A stretch of 64,000 bases of DNA, taken from JBBRBB01 sp038206235. Its GTDB lineage: Bacteria > Bacteroidota > Bacteroidia > Chitinophagales > Chitinophagaceae. The stretch lies in NCBI GenBank assembly GCA_038206235.1, contig JBBRBB010000009.1:81561-145560 (forward strand). Reading direction: 5' to 3'. A program made the position numbers and the translations under genes. Positions within the stretch are counted from its first letter, which is position 1. Every line of letters starts with the position of its first letter. The notes under the pieces were generated by a model. The model worked only from the letters and a program-made list of their open reading frames with translations. It ran no database searches and was not told the DNA's origin. Positions 1-8,679 of the stretch are shown here, one piece after another.

Positions 1-342
1 TCTCGATAAGGTCCAAACGATAATTGCTTTGTGCTCTTCATTTAAAAGCTTAATGGTAACTGTGCGCCGATATTTTTCTTTTATTTCCTGGAACATGGCA
101 GTTTTAACCCATTGATTGAAGTATTCTAAATCATCCAGAATAATTCCGCGTTTCAACGTAACATCGGTGTATTTTGTTAAGCCGGGCTGTTTCGTTTTAT
201 TATAAGCAGGAAGATTTCCTTCACGGTATTCGATTACTTCTGTTTCAAAATCTAAACCGCTTACTTCAGTAAAACCGATTCGTGTTCCTCCCCACTCCAG
301 CTCGAAGTGGAATTTAGGAAGTGGATATTTAAAGTCTGGCAT
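1..342 (-). CDS. Contractile tail tube protein, gp19/Afp1-like (partial, 3' end beyond window)
   Basis: The frame opens at an ATG at 342 and stays open to the window edge, giving 114 codons. The start MPDFKYPLPKFHFELEWGG and the later GFTEVSGLDFETEVIEYREG resemble tail tube proteins of the T4 gp19 family (pfam T4_gp19), which form the inner tube of contractile injection systems. The family is usually about 145-150 residues, so roughly 30 C-terminal residues are missing. Tube subunits stack into the hexameric tube inside the sheath. It lies downstream of, and on the same strand as, the sheath gene, as expected for an eCIS operon. It is separated from the other eCIS genes by the M4 protease and a lipoprotein-like gene. 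Family call from sequence memory, not a search. Confidence 0.88.
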   Translation of the reverse strand, partial: MPDFKYPLPKFHFELEWGGTRIGFTEVSGLDFETEVIEYREGNLPAYNKTKQPGLTKYTDVTLKRGIILDDLEYFNQWVKTAMFQEIKEKYRRTVTIKLLNEEHKAIIVWTLSR

Positions 343-376
343 AATAAATTTGTTTTAGATAATTAATTGATGATTG

Positions 377-398
377 GTTTCTTGTTTCTTGTTTTTTG
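377..398. repeat. Left copy of 22-bp direct repeat flanking the M4 protease segment
   Basis: A pyrimidine-rich 22-mer starting GTTTCTTGTTTCT and ending GTTTTTTG. The copy at 3642-3663 matches at 21 of 22 positions in the same orientation. The pair brackets the metalloprotease and lipoprotein-like genes inside the eCIS operon. A looser relative occurs at 26670-26690, so this may be a dispersed low-complexity repeat and not a target-site duplication. Confidence 0.6.
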
Positions 399-468
399 TT
401 TCTCATTCCCTTCTTTTCTTACATTAGAGTATAAAAAAGGAGCTTAATCCTCGTCCCTTTAAAACTTA

Positions 469-3006
469 TTATTTTTTATAAATTATTCGATGTTCTCTAT
501 GATTGTTGCTGCCGATTATTTCCATATAGTAAACTCCCTTTGGTAAACTTCCTAAATTTAATTTGAAATGTTTAGTTCCTTTGTTTTTCTCGTCCTTTCT
601 TAAACGTTGAGCCGCATCATAAATTTTGACTTCTGTTATCAATAAATTATTGACATCTTCCTGTGTACTTATACCATCAATATTACATGGTGGAATTATT
701 GTATTAACATCAACATTTTCATCGCCATCTGTTGGGTTTGGCGAAACATCAAATACAAAACAACCACCTCCGCCACTTCCAGTGCATTGCCCGGATTTCC
801 ATGCAAATTGTTTAATTGCCGTACCACAACTATTTTGTGCGTTTAACTGGAAAACCACATTTTGATTGTCACCAAATAAATAAAAGCGAATGTCATTTCC
901 TGTTTGAGTAAAATTGACAACGTTTGAAGAACTTACTATACTCCACGCTACATTAGGATACCCTGATGCTCCTGTTATCTCCATATTGGTATTTATGTAA
1001 TAACCAGTACATGCAGGATTTGTAACTTGCGGATAGAAACCAAGTGGATTATTACTGTTATCATATGTGTTAGTATAACTACCCCCTATAAATGGAGTGC
1101 CTAAAGCAATGTTTTTTGTACCACCAATACATGGACTAATAGTTGCAGATATAAAACTTGCAGTGGAATTTGCTGAAAGATTTTTTACTTGTGCGGATAA
1201 ACCATCTGTAGCCGGAGTAACTGTTCTATAAGCATTGGAAGGGCTCCATGAAACTATTGCCCCGTTAGGAACATTTGATAAAGTGTATGTTACTGTAGAA
1301 TTATAGCAAATTGCATCAGGTCCTGTTATTGTAATATTATTTAAAGGTGTTCCAACCCCCACTGCATACCAGGCATTGGTTACAGCAGCTTCTTCACATG
1401 AACCAGAACCATATAAATCTCTTGCTGCTTGTATACTTGCAGTCCTCGTAGCTGAATAATTAGAAGAAGAAGTAAGATAAACAGATTCTGTTCTATATGC
1501 AATTTGTTGAGGATGGTCAATACCTATTCCAGTAACATGGTAAACATGTCCTATATCGTTTGTTCCATTACCGCCTTGTGAGATAAGATAATACCAATAA
1601 TTTAGTACGCCGCTGTTTGTATGAACACCACCATTATCAGATCCAGAAGTACTTGCCCAATATGTTCCTATATAAGTATCAGGTTGGTTAAATTGATTTG
1701 GGTTTTGTAGTGACCTTAAAGCAGTGGCATTTAACGTTATTTCTTCCCCGATTAGCCATTCTTGTTTATTTGGAGCAGCCCATTGTTCAACAGAAGCGCC
1801 CCAGATATCACTAAAGCCTTCATTCAATGCGCCGGACTCACCCTGATAAACAAGGTTTGCTGTATATTGACATATTCCATGACCAAATTCATGTGCACAT
1901 ACATCTAAAGAAGTTAAAGGTCTAAATTGTGAACCTCCATCGCCATAATTCATCACGTTGTTACTACCATCCCAGTAAGCATTATCGCCAATAGGATTGT
2001 GAACGTAACCTATTACTGGCAAACCACTTCCATTAATACTATTTCTATTGAATATTGTTCTCCAATAATCTAAAACCCTTTCTGCACCCCAATGTGCATC
2101 TAAAGCCTGCTGGTCTTGATTAAAGCCTGTCCAACTTCCATTAGCCCAATTTGTATTATTGTTTGCAAAGTCTGCTGCAGTACCATAAGTATAACTTCCA
2201 TGTAAATTAAGTGTTTGTACACTAACGCCATTTCTTACTTCCCTTAATCTATTACCTCCAGTATAAGTATCTCCTGTTATTCCCCTATTACCGCTATATT
2301 TTGTTTGTGCAGTGCATGCTATATTATCATCCATAATGAGTGGTATATTAGCGATAACATTGCCATTGTTAGCATCAACATATATTAATTGCTCATTGAA
2401 TGGTTCTAAAGAAGAAATTGGAAACTTCCAAGCAAGCTTAAAATCTTTTTCGTTATGTAAATAATCTTTTTGAATAACCAATTCTCCTTTCGGATAATAT
2501 GTTGCATTGCGATTAATTGTGTTTTGCTTAATGAAGTTTTCACTTGCAGCATCTTGCCATTTATACTTCTTTGCGTTTACAAAATTCAACGCTTTACTTA
2601 ATGCTTCTTTTTCTGCTATTGAGGGTTTAACAGAAGAAATATTGATGTCATTAATTTCGCCGTTTATAACTTCAACAACTCCATTTTTTCTGTGCACTAA
2701 GAATTCCGAATTTTCAACTTTTATTCCATTGTAATATTGTTGATATTTAGTGTGGCTTATTCCCAATTCATCTATTTTTTTATTTATCAATCGTAGTTCA
2801 TCATTCTGTTTCAATTGCAATACATTTTTTAAAAATTCTTGTTCACTTTGCTGTTTATTGCTTGTGTTAGCTTTAAACCGTGCAAAATTTATTTTGCCAT
2901 TTTGATTTCTATGAACTTCAATTGTGTCATTTATATTTTGTGCTTCAATAGCAGTTGAGCAAAATAGAACAACAATAAAGCATAGCTTTTTATAAAATTT
3001 ATTCAT
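469..3006 (-). CDS. Secreted M4 (thermolysin-family) metallopeptidase with T9SS sorting domain
   Basis: An 845-aa zinc endopeptidase precursor. Residues 1-22 are a Sec signal peptide ending in AQN. About 30-200 form a fungalysin/thermolysin-type propeptide (FTP/PepSY-like), which normally inhibits and chaperones the enzyme. The catalytic domain (about 225-553) carries HEFGH with zinc ligands His372 and His376, catalytic Glu373, third ligand Glu396 in ALNEGFSD, and His462 in GGVHTNSG matching the thermolysin transition-state histidine. Ig-like sequence follows, then a C-terminal type A sorting domain (VSPNPTDG near 755, ending KGVYYMEIIG...YKK). It should therefore cross the outer membrane by the type IX system. 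It sits between eCIS genes on the same strand, but its own export signals argue against its being an injected payload. Confidence 0.93.
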   Translation of the reverse strand: MNKFYKKLCFIVVLFCSTAIEAQNINDTIEVHRNQNGKINFARFKANTSNKQQSEQEFLKNVLQLKQNDELRLINKKIDELGISHTKYQQYYNGIKVENSEFLVHRKNGVVEVINGEINDINISSVKPSIAEKEALSKALNFVNAKKYKWQDAASENFIKQNTINRNATYYPKGELVIQKDYLHNEKDFKLAWKFPISSLEPFNEQLIYVDANNGNVIANIPLIMDDNIACTAQTKYSGNRGITGDTYTGGNRLREVRNGVSVQTLNLHGSYTYGTAADFANNNTNWANGSWTGFNQDQQALDAHWGAERVLDYWRTIFNRNSINGSGLPVIGYVHNPIGDNAYWDGSNNVMNYGDGGSQFRPLTSLDVCAHEFGHGICQYTANLVYQGESGALNEGFSDIWGASVEQWAAPNKQEWLIGEEITLNATALRSLQNPNQFNQPDTYIGTYWASTSGSDNGGVHTNSGVLNYWYYLISQGGNGTNDIGHVYHVTGIGIDHPQQIAYRTESVYLTSSSNYSATRTASIQAARDLYGSGSCEEAAVTNAWYAVGVGTPLNNITITGPDAICYNSTVTYTLSNVPNGAIVSWSPSNAYRTVTPATDGLSAQVKNLSANSTASFISATISPCIGGTKNIALGTPFIGGSYTNTYDNSNNPLGFYPQVTNPACTGYYINTNMEITGASGYPNVAWSIVSSSNVVNFTQTGNDIRFYLFGDNQNVVFQLNAQNSCGTAIKQFAWKSGQCTGSGGGGCFVFDVSPNPTDGDENVDVNTIIPPCNIDGISTQEDVNNLLITEVKIYDAAQRLRKDEKNKGTKHFKLNLGSLPKGVYYMEIIGSNNHREHRIIYKK

Positions 3007-3024
3007 AATTTGTAGGTTTTAAAA

Positions 3025-3468
3025 TTAGTTGGATTTGATGTAAAAGAAAGATAGTCCATCTGGACCGGGTTGATATAAAACCAACGTGTCATTGTAAATT
3101 CCATCAGGGGCAAACGTGTAGGGTATGCCAGAAGAATCACGAAAATTTAACGCATAAGACGAATCACCAAATATGTTTACATATGACCAAGTAATCGTTG
3201 TATCTAAAGTTTGAAAATATTTGTCTCTTAATTCAATTCTTTCCGGCGTCAAAGCCATATATAGATTGAAGGTTGTGTCCGCTGGATAAAAAGTACAATT
3301 CCCACAGATGCCTCCTTTTTCGTACTGTAACTTCCAATTGCCTTGAGTATATTCTTGAATTACAGATAATGGTTTATCATGTAAAATGATATTCAGACCA
3401 TCACTATTTTTTTTGCAATCAAAAGCTGCAAGAGAGATGAACGAGATTGCTATAATTATTTTTTTCAT
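3025..3468 (-). CDS. Small secreted or lipoprotein-like protein of unknown function
   Basis: A 147-aa product with a hydrophobic N-terminus (MKKIIIAISFISLAAFDC) followed by KKNSDG. The Cys at 18 could be a lipidation site, but Asp at the preceding position is atypical for a lipobox. The mature part has a CGNC motif and beta-rich, lipocalin-like stretches (GNWKLQYEKGG, ITWSYVNIFG, YALNFRDSSG). Lipocalin-like is a guess from pattern; no family is firmly recognised. Its stop is 18 bp upstream of the M4 protease start on the same strand, so the two are probably co-transcribed and may have arrived together in the eCIS operon. Confidence 0.6.
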   Translation of the reverse strand: MKKIIIAISFISLAAFDCKKNSDGLNIILHDKPLSVIQEYTQGNWKLQYEKGGICGNCTFYPADTTFNLYMALTPERIELRDKYFQTLDTTITWSYVNIFGDSSYALNFRDSSGIPYTFAPDGIYNDTLVLYQPGPDGLSFFYIKSN

Positions 3469-3641
3469 ACTTATTTTTTTATAATGACACTATGGTTTTA
3501 TACAAAGTTGCATAAAAGAACAAAAATGGTGGGCTTAGCCCGCAAATAACTTGATTATTTTGAAAAGTCATAAATGCTATAAGTTAATGTCGGCAACAAC
3601 TGCGATAATTAGGTTGTGTCCAACAGGGTTGCTTACAACTT

Positions 3642-3663
3642 GTTTCTTGTTTCTCGTTTTTTG
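3642..3663. repeat. Right copy of 22-bp direct repeat flanking the M4 protease segment
   Basis: Matches 377-398 at 21 of 22 bases in the same orientation. It is immediately followed by a small GC hairpin (CCCCG at 3668-3672 pairing with CGGGG at 3680-3684). The hairpin is not followed by a T-run on the minus strand, so I do not call it a terminator for the gene at 3698. Confidence 0.6.
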
Positions 3664-3697
3664 CCTGCCCCGACAAAGGCGGGGTTTCTTGTTATTT

Positions 3698-4786
3698 TTA
3701 TTTGCATCTTTCTTTTGGGTCTACTGCTTTAATAGCATTATCCAAACTTGTTTTGCAGGCGCTAAGCGCTTCTTTTTTCTTTTTAGCATCCTGAAGCTTT
3801 ATTGATAAATCATCTAATGCAGCTTCATCTTTGGTAAGCCATTGCTCAACACAATTTTTGTAGTTATTGTTACAGATAGGAAACTCAAATGTGGGCAACA
3901 ATTCACATTCTTCTTCATCTTCACATTCATCATCATGGTGATTGCCTCCGCCATGGTGGTGATGGTGATGGTGTTGCTGCTGCTGTTCTTGTTGCTGCTG
4001 TTGTTGATTGTTTTGATCTTGATTGGCTTCTCCGCATGGTTCATCGCATTCAAAGGCATTGTACCACTCGCAGATAACGGTTTTAAAACCATAGTATGCC
4101 ACACCTTCAGTGCCGTAAGATGAGCAGGGCTTTTGACCGGGAGCGCAGGGGTCGTAAGTGCCTTCGCCTTCCTGCCAGCAATCTTTGGTAGAGATATAAT
4201 TTGTTATAAGATTGGCAAGCTTTATGGCATCTGTAATGCTTTTAATAATATCATCTCTTGTTTTTATTACAGCATCTAATTTTTGTTTGTACTCATCAAG
4301 ATATTTTAAAATGCCCTGCCCTTTTACCAATGAAGAATCGTTGTTTTTTGTAATGCAGTTTTGAAGGTCATCGTAAATAGATTTTAAGAGATCAATCTGC
4401 ATAAAGTAATCTCTTATCATACAGAAAAGAATTTCGATGGCTTCAACAGCTTTGCAGGCGTTGTACCATATTTTGTCTGCCTGTAAGGCTATAATTTCTA
4501 ACTGGTAGCATATATCTCTGGCTAAGCTTTCAGCCTTATCTAATTCATCTACCCAGGTTTTGTAAGTGCTGCGCCTGGCGTAAATGAAGTTCCATTTATT
4601 TTGTTTCTGTTCTGCTTCTTCCAGTGCTTGTGCATAGCTTTGTGTTACTGTTTTTAATTCTTTTTGCCATATATCGTAACAGCATTCAACACAGGTGGGG
4701 TCATCGGGGTTTGTGCCGCAACATTCGAGAATGGTTTCGGCATCCCAATTTTCCGGTATGCGTTCATATTTATGTTTGGTAAGCAT
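3698..4786 (-). CDS. Cys-rich helical protein of unknown function, eCIS-associated, with Gln/His tract
   Basis: A 362-aa protein with no signal peptide. The N-terminus has a Cys cluster (Cys22, Cys23, Cys32, Cys35, Cys36). Residues about 45-200 are predicted by eye as long amphipathic helices or coiled coil. A second Cys-rich stretch covers about 203-251. Residues 254-295 are low complexity: a Gln run (261-271, interrupted by Glu267), seven consecutive His (272-278), a GGG linker, then an Asp/Glu/Cys-rich stretch. It ends in another helical segment. It lies 29 bp downstream of the gene at 4815 and in the same run as the sheath gene, so it is probably an eCIS component or accessory. The helical plus Cys-rich plan resembles that of its upstream neighbour. 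Function unknown; metal binding or disulfide bonding is inference. Confidence 0.75.
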   Translation of the reverse strand: MLTKHKYERIPENWDAETILECCGTNPDDPTCVECCYDIWQKELKTVTQSYAQALEEAEQKQNKWNFIYARRSTYKTWVDELDKAESLARDICYQLEIIALQADKIWYNACKAVEAIEILFCMIRDYFMQIDLLKSIYDDLQNCITKNNDSSLVKGQGILKYLDEYKQKLDAVIKTRDDIIKSITDAIKLANLITNYISTKDCWQEGEGTYDPCAPGQKPCSSYGTEGVAYYGFKTVICEWYNAFECDEPCGEANQDQNNQQQQQQEQQQQHHHHHHHGGGNHHDDECEDEEECELLPTFEFPICNNNYKNCVEQWLTKDEAALDDLSIKLQDAKKKKEALSACKTSLDNAIKAVDPKERCK

Positions 4787-4814
4787 AGTTTGTTTTTTTA
4801 ATTGTGATTAATTT

Positions 4815-5861
4815 TTAAGAGGCAGTTTGATTAGAAGGAGGAGGTTCGGAGCAACAGAATGTTGTTTTTACCTCATCGCAGATTTCGCAAATTCTTTCTT
4901 CACAATCTTTCAATCTTGGCGGGCAATCATAACAATCATCCTGTGAATCCTGCGTATTTTCCGGCGGATTTTCCTGAACACATTCACAATCGGGGCAGCA
5001 CAGAAAATCAACTGCATCATAATAACCTTCAAACTCGCCTCTTGCATTATTGCGACCCATAGCAGCCTGCGTAATTGATTTTACAGAGCTCACTAAATCA
5101 TCCTGCAATTTATCAAGCTCACCCTTGCGCATCTTCATAATATCACTGATATTCTTTTCAAATTTCATTGACTTATCAGATAAATCTTTTTGCAATGGCT
5201 CAAGACTATCAACGTTTGAAAAGATTTGTATACCTACCACGTCTGCAGCAGATTGCAAAATAGAATCAATGTCACTCTTTAATCCACCTGGTAAACAAAT
5301 TAAATCATCAATTTGTTGTTCAGCATCTTTGCAAGGCTCGACAGGAGGCTTTGGCTCTTCATCACATCTTTCAGAAGTTTTTCCTGTAAGCGCTTTCTTT
5401 TGAGCTGCATTGCATTTATCATCATAACTGTCTTTCAGCTTACAGGCGGCATACTTTAAATCGGTAAACTTGCTTTTTTCATCTTTAATCTGTTTGACAA
5501 GCGTTACCAATGTTGCATTTAAACTTTTATTCCAGTCTTTTAGCTTTGCAACATTTGCTTTTATAAGCTCATTGGTTTGAAGTAATTCTGTGCCTGCAAT
5601 TATTTCTAAATTTCGATAGCGGCGGTAATTTTCTTCGGTATGTATAAACATGCATTTTTTTTCATTGAACACCTCTTTTTCACCTATAAATTTTGTTTCC
5701 TGCTGCGTTACTTTTCCCTTTGACTCGTATAAAAGGTTGCACCATTGTGTACGGATAATATTAATGCTTTGCTGCGTAGGATTGTCTTTATCCTGACAAT
5801 CATCGCATGGATCCTCCTGCGGAGGAGGAGGCGGAGTAGGATAATTTTTTTTCGGTATCAT
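4815..5861 (-). CDS. Cys-rich coiled-coil protein of unknown function, eCIS-associated
   Basis: A 348-aa protein without signal peptide. The N-terminus has a run of Pro (8-14) followed by CDDC at 19-22. The centre (about 30-155 and 185-270) is helical and charged, consistent with coiled coil. The C-terminal 60 residues are very Cys-rich, with CCPDCEC near 288, CYDC near 310, CEERICEIC near 320 and CC near 336. It starts 40 bp after the sheath stop and is followed after 28 bp by a second protein of similar architecture, suggesting an ancient duplication or two paired structural parts. I do not recognise a named family. Location inside the eCIS operon is the only functional clue. Confidence 0.75.
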   Translation of the reverse strand: MIPKKNYPTPPPPPQEDPCDDCQDKDNPTQQSINIIRTQWCNLLYESKGKVTQQETKFIGEKEVFNEKKCMFIHTEENYRRYRNLEIIAGTELLQTNELIKANVAKLKDWNKSLNATLVTLVKQIKDEKSKFTDLKYAACKLKDSYDDKCNAAQKKALTGKTSERCDEEPKPPVEPCKDAEQQIDDLICLPGGLKSDIDSILQSAADVVGIQIFSNVDSLEPLQKDLSDKSMKFEKNISDIMKMRKGELDKLQDDLVSSVKSITQAAMGRNNARGEFEGYYDAVDFLCCPDCECVQENPPENTQDSQDDCYDCPPRLKDCEERICEICDEVKTTFCCSEPPPSNQTAS

Positions 5862-5901
5862 TATAAAAAATTTTTAAAGTTTATAAAATATTTTTTATTG
5901 A

Positions 5902-7314
5902 TTAAGATTCGGCAAGCATCTTATGCATAAAGCGAAGGATGATAAATTCTGCCGGACGAACTACTGCCAATCCAATTTCAACAATCATACGTCCTTCGAA
6001 TATATCAAGCTCCGTCATGGTTTCACCTAAGCCAACGTGTACAAAAAATGCTTCTTTAGTAGATGCGCCCATGAGAGCGCCGGATTTCCATTGCTGTGTG
6101 AGGTAATTTGAAATCATGGATTTTACACGTACCCATGTGTTGATATCATTTGGCTCAAATACAAATTGCTCAGTAGCATTTTTTGTTGATTCTTCAACCA
6201 TATTGAAATATCTGCGAACAGGAATGTACCGCCATTCATTATCGTTACCGGCAAGCGTTCTTGCGCCCCAAACAATAGCGGGACCTCTGCCGGGAAAACT
6301 TCTGATAACGTTGATTGATTTACCTGCCACTGCATCAACATTCAAATCTTTTTGATCATCATGCGTAATTAAAATTTCGGGTCTAATGGCATTATCAATG
6401 TTTACATTCGCAGGCGCTTTCCATACACCACGTGAATTATCTACCTGGGCATAAATACCTACAATTGCAGATGATGCGGGCAACAACATTTCCATATCGC
6501 TTACGGCTCCTTTTGCCATATTATAATATGCGTTATTATTGGCTTTTAACTCTGCCATAGTAGGAGGCAATTCACCGGCGCCCTTGCTGGTAATTTTCAC
6601 CAAATCATCGGTTGTTTGAAAATCTGTTCCGGTGAATATTTTAGGAAAATAAGCGGCTGCATATTTTAAATGATCTGTATCACCTGAAAGATTATTTCTT
6701 AAAAAATCAATATCGGCCCGCCAGTTATCGAGGTTATCAATATTATGATACACATCCATTACAACAAATCTGTCCTGCAGATTTACTGCCTGGTCAATTG
6801 CCTCTTTGTGCAAGGCATAATAGTTTGCATCAGAAGCAAGATTTATTGCATCAGGGAAAAGCAAGAGTGTTATTTCACTGATCTTTGCAGCTTCAGCCAA
6901 CCCGTTTTTTAAATCGGAATCTGAAATAACGCCGGCTGCGGTGGGATAATCTCCAACAGATATTATCCAGCAAGGTCCGCCGCCATTAACAAAGAACATT
7001 TGCAGAGAATAATACATAAGATAATGCGACCTTAATTCATCATTTATTTTACCCTGCACAGTAAGCCTTGTTCCGCTGTTATCAAAAATTACCTCGATTC
7101 CTTTTTCAGGCTCGGCAGAGCCGAAGTACCGCTCATAGTCAAGCAGTGATGAGATTCGCCAGGGCTTGTTTCGCAAATCACCGGCTTCTTTCCACAGCGC
7201 TTTTTCAGTGTACCCGATAAAAGCAGGAATTGCCGTTTCAACAGATGCAATAGATGGTGGGAGATGTGGAATCTCTTCTATATATACTCCCGGGGTTTTG
7301 TATTCTGCCGCCAT
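5902..7314 (-). CDS. Contractile tail sheath protein (Afp2/3/4-like)
   Basis: A 470-aa phage tail sheath family protein. The N-terminus YKTPGVYIEEIPHLPPSI is the family hallmark: the strand that joins neighbouring sheath subunits. The C-terminal half has WRYIPVRRYFNMVEES and ends AVVRPAEFIILRFMHKM, typical of the conserved C-terminal sheath domain whose strand completes the handshake fold. Sheath subunits polymerise around the tube and contract to drive it through a target membrane. A length near 470 fits eCIS sheaths. It follows the 438-aa unknown by 45 bp and precedes two Cys-rich proteins. Only one sheath gene is visible here; many eCIS carry two or three, so others may lie to the left. 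Confidence 0.95.
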   Translation of the reverse strand: MAAEYKTPGVYIEEIPHLPPSIASVETAIPAFIGYTEKALWKEAGDLRNKPWRISSLLDYERYFGSAEPEKGIEVIFDNSGTRLTVQGKINDELRSHYLMYYSLQMFFVNGGGPCWIISVGDYPTAAGVISDSDLKNGLAEAAKISEITLLLFPDAINLASDANYYALHKEAIDQAVNLQDRFVVMDVYHNIDNLDNWRADIDFLRNNLSGDTDHLKYAAAYFPKIFTGTDFQTTDDLVKITSKGAGELPPTMAELKANNNAYYNMAKGAVSDMEMLLPASSAIVGIYAQVDNSRGVWKAPANVNIDNAIRPEILITHDDQKDLNVDAVAGKSINVIRSFPGRGPAIVWGARTLAGNDNEWRYIPVRRYFNMVEESTKNATEQFVFEPNDINTWVRVKSMISNYLTQQWKSGALMGASTKEAFFVHVGLGETMTELDIFEGRMIVEIGLAVVRPAEFIILRFMHKMLAES

Positions 7315-7359
7315 AATGTTTTGTTTTTAGAGTGAGGAATTTTGTTTTATTTTTTATTT

Positions 7360-8676
7360 TTAAATAATTGGAAACAGTTCAGATTCGGGCACCATAATAT
7401 CGAAACACAACCTCTCCTTAGCATCTTTCTTCAAATCATAACTTATGGGATTGGGTATATATATTGTGTCTGTGCTTGCTTCTTTTTCGAGTAAGAAATA
7501 AGATTTTGAAATGGCTCTTGGTCTTTTGCTTAATAAAATTTTGTCTTCTTTAAAAAGATAATCTGCGAGCAGAGAAATTAAATCCAGCTCTTTTCCTTTA
7601 TCATTAATGTATCGCCAGAAGGTGAACCTGCTTTTAATTGGAATTTCAAAAACAGGAGCATCATCCCAAATACCGAGTGGGCTTTTTCTTTTTATTAAAA
7701 ACCCGTCGCTTGCAAAAAGATTGAATGATGAATTTGTTGCTGCGGGTTTCATGTTAACGATACCCCAGCATGTTTTGCTGTATAAAGCATCGCTGAAAAT
7801 AACTTTATAATTTTTTGAATATCCATTATTGCCGCTCACTTCAAGCGAATAAATAATATCAGGGAATAAAAAAGTTCCGGGAATAAAAAGTGGATTTGCA
7901 CTGCCTGAAAAATCAAGAAGTGTTTTTTGAACAGGGTCAGCGCTGCTTATTGAAATGGATGTAATGATGTTTCCTGTGTTATCTTTCAAAATAAAATCTG
8001 CATTGTTTATACTATCTGCACTGTTAAATGCATAATAGAATTTCAAAGGAACAAGCAAGCGGTCATTTTCGTTTGCAAAACCATTGCCTGTAACAGGTTC
8101 CCATTGGTCGCCTAAATTATCTTTATAAAATTCACGAATATCATTAACCCCAAACGAGGCAAGCTCACCCTGGTCATAAATCTTTCCGGTATCGAATGGT
8201 GAAATCGTATTCGTTAAAAAAGGAAAGGGTTTAGGGATTAAAATATTTTCATTTGAAAAAAAATAAAGAAAGGGCACGGAGTTCGTTATTGCTGAATTAG
8301 TGTAGCCATCTATTAAATTACTTTTTTTTGATAGCTGAATATAAATATTAAAATCTTCAGGCAAAGAAGCAATTGGCTCAAACACCAATGAATTATCAGG
8401 AAGAATATGCTGATTTACTCTCACGGCAACTTTAAATCCAGAGTAGCATGAAAGCAACTTGAGATTATAATCATTATATATAGATTCTAATTCATCAGGA
8501 AATTTATATTCTATATCTGAAATGATTGATTCCTTATCATCAGCAAACTGATTGAATAAAAAATTGATGCGGTCTTTTTGAAGAGGAAAATCAAACACAG
8601 TTTTGCCATCGCTGTTAGTGCAATAAAATTCATGCATCAGCTTTACTTCAAATAATGTTTTATATATTAATGGCAT
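7360..8676 (-). CDS. eCIS-associated protein of unknown function (438 aa)
   Basis: A 438-aa protein without signal peptide or obvious membrane segments. Its composition suggests several beta-rich domains. The N-terminal MPLIYKTLFEVKLMHEFYCT is followed by an acidic/aromatic region. The middle has TTISPFDTGK-like and GNIITSISISSADPVQK stretches, and the C-terminus has LCFDIMVPESELFPII. Its stop is 45 bp from the sheath start and its start is only 3 bp from the stop of the DUF4255 gene, so translation is probably coupled to that gene. I recognise no named family. By position it is a candidate structural or assembly factor of the injection particle. Confidence 0.75.
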   Translation of the reverse strand: MPLIYKTLFEVKLMHEFYCTNSDGKTVFDFPLQKDRINFLFNQFADDKESIISDIEYKFPDELESIYNDYNLKLLSCYSGFKVAVRVNQHILPDNSLVFEPIASLPEDFNIYIQLSKKSNLIDGYTNSAITNSVPFLYFFSNENILIPKPFPFLTNTISPFDTGKIYDQGELASFGVNDIREFYKDNLGDQWEPVTGNGFANENDRLLVPLKFYYAFNSADSINNADFILKDNTGNIITSISISSADPVQKTLLDFSGSANPLFIPGTFLFPDIIYSLEVSGNNGYSKNYKVIFSDALYSKTCWGIVNMKPAATNSSFNLFASDGFLIKRKSPLGIWDDAPVFEIPIKSRFTFWRYINDKGKELDLISLLADYLFKEDKILLSKRPRAISKSYFLLEKEASTDTIYIPNPISYDLKKDAKERLCFDIMVPESELFPII

Positions 8677-8679
8677 TAT

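Noticed and set aside
469..3006. M4 protease as an injected eCIS payload
   Set aside because: It has a Sec signal peptide, a propeptide and a T9SS sorting domain, which direct it to the type IX pathway; position alone is not enough.
3668..3684. GC hairpin after the Cys-rich gene as a terminator
   Set aside because: On the minus strand the stem is followed by an A-rich sequence, not T, so it does not fit a rho-independent terminator for that gene.
3947..4012. His7 tract as a possible cloning-vector His-tag artefact
   Set aside because: The His codons are mixed CAC/CAT, embedded in a native Gln-rich and acidic region in the middle of a long gene; no vector sequence is present.
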